From Chromera velia (Eukaryota > Sar > Chromeraceae), in contig JAHBMJ010004175.1 of assembly GCA_018398765.1 (NCBI GenBank), positions 1-52,500 of the forward strand: 52,500 nt of DNA, in the 5' to 3' direction. Shown one piece after another: positions 45,579-52,500 of this stretch. Below the pieces are notes generated by a model that worked only from the letters and a program-made list of their open reading frames with translations, made no database searches and had not been told where the DNA came from. The stretch's first letter is position 1, and each line of letters starts with the position of its first letter. The position numbers and the translations under genes are program-made.

Positions 45579-46688
45579 TTGTTCAGATCATGCTCCTCTC
45601 TCCCAAACATCTCCTACTTGTTGGTTGATGGGGTTCCGGTGCCCTACAGTGTTGATGGCCATGCCTTATACGGATCGACGGGTGAGGCCTTCACGCAAAT
45701 CTGGGCAGGGATTGTGACCTTCACGGGGGATGACCCAGCTAAAGCAGCTCTTTGTTTCTAGAAGCTGTGCTCAAATGCTATCAGATTCTGTCTGGATTGC
45801 CTGTGTCAGAGAAACCACAGGGCAGGAGATCCAGTGAAAGACTTCACCACAGAGTTTCCACTTTCTACAGAGGCGTCTCTAAAAACGGATCTTGACAAGT
45901 GTGAAGAAGTCGGCTTTCGCGAGAACTACCTGGATGTCAAACAGGGGGGTTTCACAGGAATTTCCCCTTTGTTGTCTCTGCTCTTCTTTTCCATCCTGCG
46001 GTCCGTTCAACATGATATTTTGCATATTATAGACGAGGGTGAAGCGAAAAAAGAGCTGGGACTTTTTCTTGTTTAGGCAGTGAATGAGAAGAAGCTCTTT
46101 CAGATGGAAGAATTGAATTCGTTTCTGTTTGATTCAGGTATGTGGTGAAAAACAGGGCTGCCCCCTACTCAGTGGGTCCGAGGAATTCTAAAAAATAATA
46201 GAAAGATTAAATTGGGGGCTGCAGATGTCAGACACGTTTTCTCTTGCGTGGTTGAGTTCATGGAAAAAAGGTGTCCGGACATTTTTGTTTTAGAGAACCC
46301 TCCTGCTTGTTCTTTTTACTTGTATTCGTAGATCCTTTCTACATTGACAGGTTCAATCATGGATGAGAAACTTGCAGAGCTGAAGACGGTGATAAAGACT
46401 TGGCAAGACCTTTTTTGCAAGTCTTATGGGTGGGTGATCCCGAAGACTTACTTCTGCTCGCACTTCCTGGTGTGGATCTACCGGTTTGGGGGGTTGAACA
46501 CAGCGAAATGCTACGGCTTTGAATCGTATCATAAGAAGGCTTGCAAACGTTTTATCCTACAGGGGGGACATTATTCATATGATTGTTTTATTGTGGAAAA
46601 TCTGGTTTTTGCGTGGTTGTGCAAGAGAAAGAAAGCCATACAAGCATATTTTGCCGATGTGTCACGCCGGGAGGGACTTCGAGCATGA
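45579..46688 (+). pseudogene. Decayed transposase (Tnp2/CACTA- or Plavaka-like)
   Basis: Three stretches (45579-45761, 45834-46076 and 46344-46688) lie in the same reading frame and are separated by single stops and a short decayed part. In order they show GDDPAKAA followed by a Cys-x2-Cys (CLDC), then GFTGISPLL...HDILHIIDEGEAKKEL, then a HFLVWIYRFGG...GFESYHKKACK block. That sequence of landmarks (a D-x-P-A-[KR]-A box, a D-x-x-H box, an H-F-L...F-E-x-x-H box) is what I know from large Tnp2-type transposases. It would have moved the surrounding 2.9-kb element. Superfamily placement is tentative. Confidence 0.6.
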
Positions 46689-47132
46689 ATAACACTATAA
46701 AACTATATAAAACTTATGGATTTATGAAGTTCTGTGCAGCCGCAACACTGTTTTATTACAGCGTTCTTTCTTTCCACATATATTTTACTTTCTAGGAGAA
46801 GTTATAAAATTGGTAGTCAAAAAAAAATAATTGGGTGTTGATTTTCTTAAAAATTGGTAGTTAGTCCTAAAAAAAAATTGGTAACTCCCAATTTTTAGGT
46901 GACTCTAAGTGTTCATAGAATTTGTTTCTAGTAATGAATTAGAGTCTGATGACTGTGGCTAGAGACTAGTGAGCCCCTGTCTAGCCTATACACAAAATTT
47001 TAGCTTCAAACTTCATGTACTTCTTTCACTAGGCTAAGTACCAATTTTTCAAAATTGGAAGTTACTGGCGGTAAAAAATTGGTAGTACTACCAATTCGAC
47101 GCCCAATTCAACTCCCAATTCATTAGGGTATG

Positions 47133-48396
47133 GTGGCATATACCAAACATATTAAACCAAATAATGTAACTCCATATAAAGTAATGCAAAGTTTATATAA
47201 TGACGTAAGTAGACGTAAGCTGAGCTTGTTATAAGCAGTTATAGTCCCCAGTCTCTAACGGAATATTAATAGATATAAAAAAACATACCTTCATATTAAT
47301 ACGTAAGACTTCTCTCATAGACGTTTTAAAGTTAGCGCCATTTCAGGACTAACTAGCACCATCCAGTACCCGGCCGTTTACAGCAAGCCAATATGAGGTT
47401 AAGTCTAGTTAAGTCTATGAAAAACATTCTAGACAATATTAGATATTATTTTAGAAGGACCTTGAAAAAGTGTGACTCTAGGTATAGCTACTAATATGCT
47501 GTTCAGTGTCTAGGTGTAGTTCGGCATTTTTATATTATGTCAAAGTACCGACACTTCAGAGTACTTCAGAGTCAAACTCAGACTGAATTCACTAGACTAT
47601 ACCGGACCAATGAAATCAGAGGGGGGCAATGGGACAAAAAGACCAAGTTCTGACCAACCACTGCACAGAGACAGAATTGGAATAAGTGCATCCAGCACCG
47701 CATGACGAAAACAGACATCTCCAATCCCGCTCCTTCTCTCTACCTATCGCTACGCACGTTTGTCTGCCTTCCACCTACATGCCCTGGGGTCTGCTGAGTC
47801 GGTTGTAAGCTCAGCACCAGACTCTGCAGATCTGCATGTTGGTGAAAGAAGCTGAATAGGGGCAGTGGTGGGCCTCGGTCTTCGCCCGTCCCCCCTTCTA
47901 TCTGTCTGGTCTCCGCACGTCCAAATCAGTGCAGCAGCAGTCTGAGCAAAGTAGCTCTGTATCAACATTCATCCAATTCCCTTCGAATCCCCTCTCTTTG
48001 TGGTGGATCGATCTGATCCCTACCGCAGGCTCAGCTCAGTCCCAACCAACCAGCCAGTGGAGGGAGGGAAGTGAGGGAGGCAGCGGGAGGATTGCACTGC
48101 ACTGCGTGAGAACGAATGGGTACGGCCTGGCAAGGGAAGTGGAGAAGGAAGTATCATGGGGGCGCATTTCGTTTCCGTTGTCTTTGGTAGCGTGCACGAA
48201 CACCACGACAGTGAGAGGGAAACAGAGACAGACTATATCGTCTGTTCTTTTCCTTTTTCTCTTTCTTCATTCTCACGGACAGACAGATAGACAGAGAGAC
48301 AGACAGACAGACCGAGATCAAAGAGAAGTAAGGTCACAACCCCATTCCCAAAACTTCCCGGATAGAACGGGTGCTCTCTCTGTCTCTCTCTCCCTC
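47133..48396. other. Non-coding flank
   Basis: AT-rich to about 47700, then mixed sequence with a CAGA run near 48280-48320. The right-hand part is probably the 3' UTR of the lectin-fold gene. No gene seen. Confidence 0.4.
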
Positions 48397-50512
48397 TCAT
48401 TCAATTGGCGGTGGTGGAGTCGACCCGATCATCACATCCCCCTCCCCCTCCTCGTCGCTCTGCTGCGCCCCCATACCTAACAGAGACGTGGTCGCAGCTG
48501 CACTGTCAGACAGACTGCCCCCCGTCTCCGTCTCCGTGTCTGAGTCCATCTCTCCCCCAATCCCCTCCCCCTGCTCGGCAGGAGAGGTGCCACTGCCCCC
48601 ATCCACAGGACCTTCTCCGTCCCCCCCCTCACCCTCATCCTCCATATGAGCATTCTCATTTTCATCAGCATCAGAGGTGGACTCTGACTCCGACTGTGTC
48701 TGTGCGTGCAGGAGGTGCTGCATGGACTCCGAGTCTTGCACCAGGCTGGAGGAGGAGCGGGTCGAGCACAGCTGTTTGTCTGCCTCTTGAACGTGGTACT
48801 CATCTGCACGGCAGGGCAGAGCAGTAGGGGCAGTGAATGAATGCATGGTCGTATTCAACAAAGAAGAAACCCCTATCACTATTTCATCTGTCAAGTTAAG
48901 CAAGCAACCTGAAGCATTTTTTTTGTTTGCTTTCTCGCTTCATTGGACGTGTCGGGGCACCTTCCCGGAATCCTGCCGTCCATCCTGTCCGGTGCAGAAA
49001 GACGAGGTGCCCCAACAAACCAGTCACTGATGGAACAGCCAAGCAAATGCCGAATCTCGCTCGCAAGTTTGGTGGAGTGCTGTCCCAAGAGAAGAGGCAA
49101 AAACGAAAGAAAAAAGGAAAACGAAAGACGACTGCAATCTTTCATTGTGAATCCCTCCCAGATCAAGCGACCAGGCAGGCAAAAATGCTATCGGAACAAC
49201 CAATCAGAACCGAAGGAAGGGAAGGGAGCAGAAGAGAAGCATGACTAATTGACATGCATGTGGGTGTGATGATGCATACATGCACCGCATCGCATCGCAA
49301 CGGCTAGCTGACGTACGTCGAATGGGCTTGTCGTTGTACTTGAAGTCTGCGTAGAGAATCCATGAGGCCTCGTTCCGATGTTGGTACCATGGATCTGGAG
49401 CCCAAATATTCATGTCCGTGTACGCCTGTACTTTCCGGCTGTCAGGCCATGTATGCGAACAGGAGTGGTGGGCGAGGACCTTCCCGTCGAGTTTCAACAC
49501 AGGCCTGTCTCCCTCGAATTCGATAAAGATCTGGTGCCACTTCCGGTTGGAGAACCCCGCACCCAGCACTGTGTTCCGGTGGTAGTTGCAATCTGCATAT
49601 GCATGCACATACGCAGGCGCGCTCTCAGCCGAAGACCGAGATCGGGGAGAGAAGAGCTCAAATGCCAATGCCCTCACGAGGAAAGAAAGCTGTCGACAGT
49701 ATGGGAAGACCACAGAGCAAAAACGTGCGAGGAAGAACGGAAGACCGGAGGAAAGAAAGGAAGGAAGGAAGGAAGGAAGGAAGGAAAAAAGAGAGGAAGA
49801 AAGGAAGCATGCCTTATCGATCGAAAGCATCCTTTCTTGTTCGATGGATCGATCCTCCCTCGTGTTGCCTGATTGATTCTGTCCTTCCTTCCTGCAGGAC
49901 TTTTTTGATTCCTCTCCTTGACCGTGCAACTCTGCATTGTGCATCGCAGCTAGACCCCTTTTAGCTCGGCCGCCCTCATTCCAATTATGGCAGGTCTGAA
50001 GAAGAAGAGGATTCTTTTCTGACGGAGGCGAACGGAAAAATAGACCAGGGAGGGCACGGTGCCGAAGACTGACGTGCATTTCCATTGGTGGTCTGTCCCA
50101 TGACTAGGAGGAAATATTGATGATGTGAGTTGGGGTTGATCCACATTGCCGGGTTCCTCTCCCCCAAGGAACAGCAGTCTCCTTTCCTGCTGAAGTGAAA
50201 CACGTTCGTCCAGGTCCTTGGGGGGTTCACGGAATTCAGGTCCAGGTACATTTTGAAGTCGAGCGTGAACTTCTTGGTGGTGTGGAATTTGGACCGCATG
50301 GGGGCGACGCTGTTTCCCACAAAACAGTCCGGAGCTGCAAGCGTGGAGAAGACGAACAGAGCGATAAACACAGACGAACACATGCACGCACAACGACGTA
50401 TGCACACAGATACATAAGCACATGTGCGCGTACATGAAGAGGAAATCTCTGCTTGTCGGAATGTCTGTTGGGGAACCTCTGTGTCAGTCTGTCGGTGCGT
50501 GTCTCTTTCTTC

Positions 50513-50588
<76 letters not shown>

Positions 50589-50682
50589 ATCGGTGTGTGC
50601 CTGAGCGTTTGTGCAGATGCGTGACGAACAGAGCAAAAGATTTGGAAGCGAAGAGAGCATCAGAAAGAGTGCACAGCACACA

Positions 50683-50755
<73 letters not shown>

Positions 50756-51024
50756 TACCCCACCGACGAGACAGCACTGACAGACCTTTCCAAGTCACCA
50801 CCTCCTCTGAGGGCTTTGCGGAGCACACGCTCTGTTTACCCTCCGCAACGTGGTATTGCACTGCAGTAGCACAGCACAGCACAGCACAGCCGACAATCGA
50901 TAGTCAGAATCTTGCGAGAAACGAAAAGACATGCAAGGTAAGAATGAGAGGAGATGAAATGCGAGACAAGGATCCGTGCAGGCTCCAGCTCTCTTTCTCT
51001 CTTGCTCACACGCACGCACACACA

Positions 51025-51064
<40 letters not shown>

Positions 51065-52358
51065 ACACCAAATTTCTCTCTCTCTCTCTCTCCCGCACAC
51101 GCACAATAGAAAATTCGGATAAAAGTGACTTGGCGTTCCTGTGTGTGCGTTCGACCATTTCTCCTATTCGCTTCATGCATCGGGCAATTGAAGGAAGCAT
51201 CTTGATGTGCTTAGGAAGGAAAGGAGGCCAAGTCCAAGAAGACAGCATCATTCGGTCTCTCGAGTAAAGAGAAAAAGAGAGAAAATCGAAACCGAAGAAG
51301 ACTGTGTTACAAAAATGAAAACGTACGAGGTACAGGGTTCCCGTTGTACTCCAAGTCTGCGTAGATCCACCTCTTCATCTCCGCATGTGTGTTATGCCAA
51401 GGGTCAGGTAGCCATATGTTCACGTCTCCGTAGCTCAGCGACTTCTCGTCCTTGTTGTTCCACCCAGTGCACCAGTGGGGGTGCACTGGTTTTCCGTCAA
51501 TTCGGAGCACCGGCTTCACGTCCAGGAAGTCGACCTCCATGCGGTGCCATGTCTTCATCTTGAACCCTGCCCGAAGGACCGTGTCTTTCTTGTAACGACA
51601 ACCTGCACAGCCAGGAGAAGAGAGAAGGGAAATCACTCTGATTCATGTCATGATTATCAATGATTCTTCAAATAAATGAATCAGACAAGTTCCCGAAATA
51701 AAAGTTTATTGTTGGCATGCAAGCTTTCTGTCGGATAGATCTCACTGTCACAAAAAAGAGCAAGTCGGCACCGGCCCCTCTTTCTCCTCCGCACACATCC
51801 ACGTATGCATCTGTCATTTCAGAAAGAGGAAAGAAAAAAGAGTCCAACAGAAGAAAAAGAGATGACGAAGAAAGAATCAAAGGAAGCACAGACGGAAGGC
51901 AGGAAGGAAGGAAGGAAGACAGGAAGAAGGAAAAACACAAACGAGAACATGTAACACTCCCCACTCGACCTCATTCACCCCACAAAGTCCCCCCCTCAAG
52001 ACCCCGCCCAATTGATTGGAGTCTCGATCTGGACTCGAAATAAATCAAGCAAGCTGAAAATTAATGAATGGGACGGGAAAAGGAACAGCATGCATCCACT
52101 CACGAGCATCTCCGTCAGTCAATTTGCCCATCACCAGATATAAAAAGTCATCAGCGACGCTGCCCATGAACAGCGCAGGCACCCGCTCCCCCGGTGTGCA
52201 GCAGTTGCCTCCTGTTGTGAAGTGGAAAACGTTGCTCCACCTCCTGGTAGGAAATCTGTCCATGTCCAGGTAGAGGGAGAACTTGAACGAATAGTCACGG
52301 GCAGTTTTGAAGAATGTGGTCACAGGGGAGATCGCCTGACCCTCAAAGCAGTCGGGGG
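48397..52358 (-). CDS. Tandem LamG-like lectin-fold protein, 5' part missing
   Basis: Five exons visible: 52358-52104, 51602-51327, 50334-50074, 49592-49317 and 48803-48397. The gene continues beyond the right edge of the window. All introns are phase 1. Exons 1+2 and 3+4 encode two copies of the same domain of about 178 residues. Each opens with PDCF, then WSNVFHF or WTNVFHF, a CC pair, GER-x-PA and a hydrophobic LVMG strand in the first exon. The second exon has a C-x-Y start, a W-H segment, VLxxDGKxV, D-[VM]-N-I-W-x-P-D-P-W and a final IYAD or LYAD strand. This is the pattern of concanavalin-A/LamG-type beta-sandwich domains of secreted or surface proteins (inference). The last exon is an acidic Ser/Gly-rich tail ending TPPPPIE, with no membrane segment. 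Ligand unknown. Confidence 0.85.
50517..50752. repeat. CT/GT and CA/GA microsatellites in an intron
   Basis: A CT run then a GT run (about 50513-50592), followed 90 bp later by a CA run then a GA run (about 50683-50752). The second pair is the inverted equivalent of the first and could pair in the transcript. A shorter CA/GA pair recurs at 51009-51062 in the same intron. Confidence 0.9.
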
Positions 52359-52500
52359 CTGCAAGCGACAAAGAGGCATACATATGCATATACCTGGAGA
52401 CGTGTGTATGTTACTATCCAAAGTGTGCATGTCTTGTCTGTGAGTGTGTGTGTGTGTGTGCCTGTTCAATGCTCCCTCCAACAGCCATGAATGCCAGAAA

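Larger units (their letters stand above)
44230..47132. mobile_element. DNA transposon with 255-bp inverted repeats, decayed
   Basis: The left repeat (about 44235-44490) and right repeat (about 46873-47127) are inverted copies with only scattered differences, beginning CCTAATGAATTGGG at each outer end. Each repeat contains several AACTCCCAATT and ACCAATTTTT motifs and the perfect palindrome AATTGGTAGTACTACCAATT, as expected of subterminal transposase-binding sites. Between them lie transposase remnants and a nested hAT-like element. Outer limits are good to about 5 bp; I see no certain target duplication. Confidence 0.8.

Overview
This is eukaryotic nuclear DNA. Genes are separated by kilobases of non-coding sequence and most are split by GT-AG introns, many loaded with microsatellites. 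Secreted and signal-peptide proteins are present, and mobile elements fill roughly a third of the window. The closest fit I can infer is a photosynthetic alveolate of the chromerid type. The reasons are the intron style, a large protein whose leader looks like a signal peptide followed by a phenylalanine-led transit peptide, and decayed Copia elements. This is inference; no marker gene in the window settles the taxonomy.

Layout: 113-3393 (-) is an acidic protein of unknown function. 3461-5350 (-) is a small secreted cysteine-rich protein, head-to-head with an acidic protein at 5913-6791 (+). 6.8-10.8 kb is non-coding. 10849-20627 is one LTR retrotransposon of the Copia order on the minus strand, with 484-bp LTRs and a 5-bp target duplication. 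Its reverse transcriptase is split by a 1.39-kb insertion carrying its own 11-bp target duplication. 20.6-24.8 kb is non-coding and AT-rich, with one small inverted-repeat element.

24768-28661 (-) is a complete nine-exon mitochondrial ADP/ATP carrier of 303 residues. One of its introns holds a tandem array that copies the 3' splice site together with the RRRMMM signature codons. 29297-41168 (+) is a ten-exon gene for a protein of about 2,600 residues with an N-terminal signal-like leader; six of its nine introns begin GTCAGT and nearly all are phase 2. 42587-43396 (-) encodes a protein with an exodeoxyribonuclease X-like C-terminal module. 43.9-47.1 kb is a nest of DNA transposons: an inverted-repeat element, then a 2.9-kb element with 255-bp inverted repeats and a decayed transposase, itself carrying an 833-bp hAT-like insertion. 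48397-52358 (-) is the 3' part of a gene with two tandem lectin-fold (LamG-like) domains; its 5' end lies beyond the window.

The genes do not form an operon or an evident pathway. The unusual biology is in the introns (donor-repeat expansion, TG-repeat acceptors, a duplicated exon edge) and in the layered transposons.
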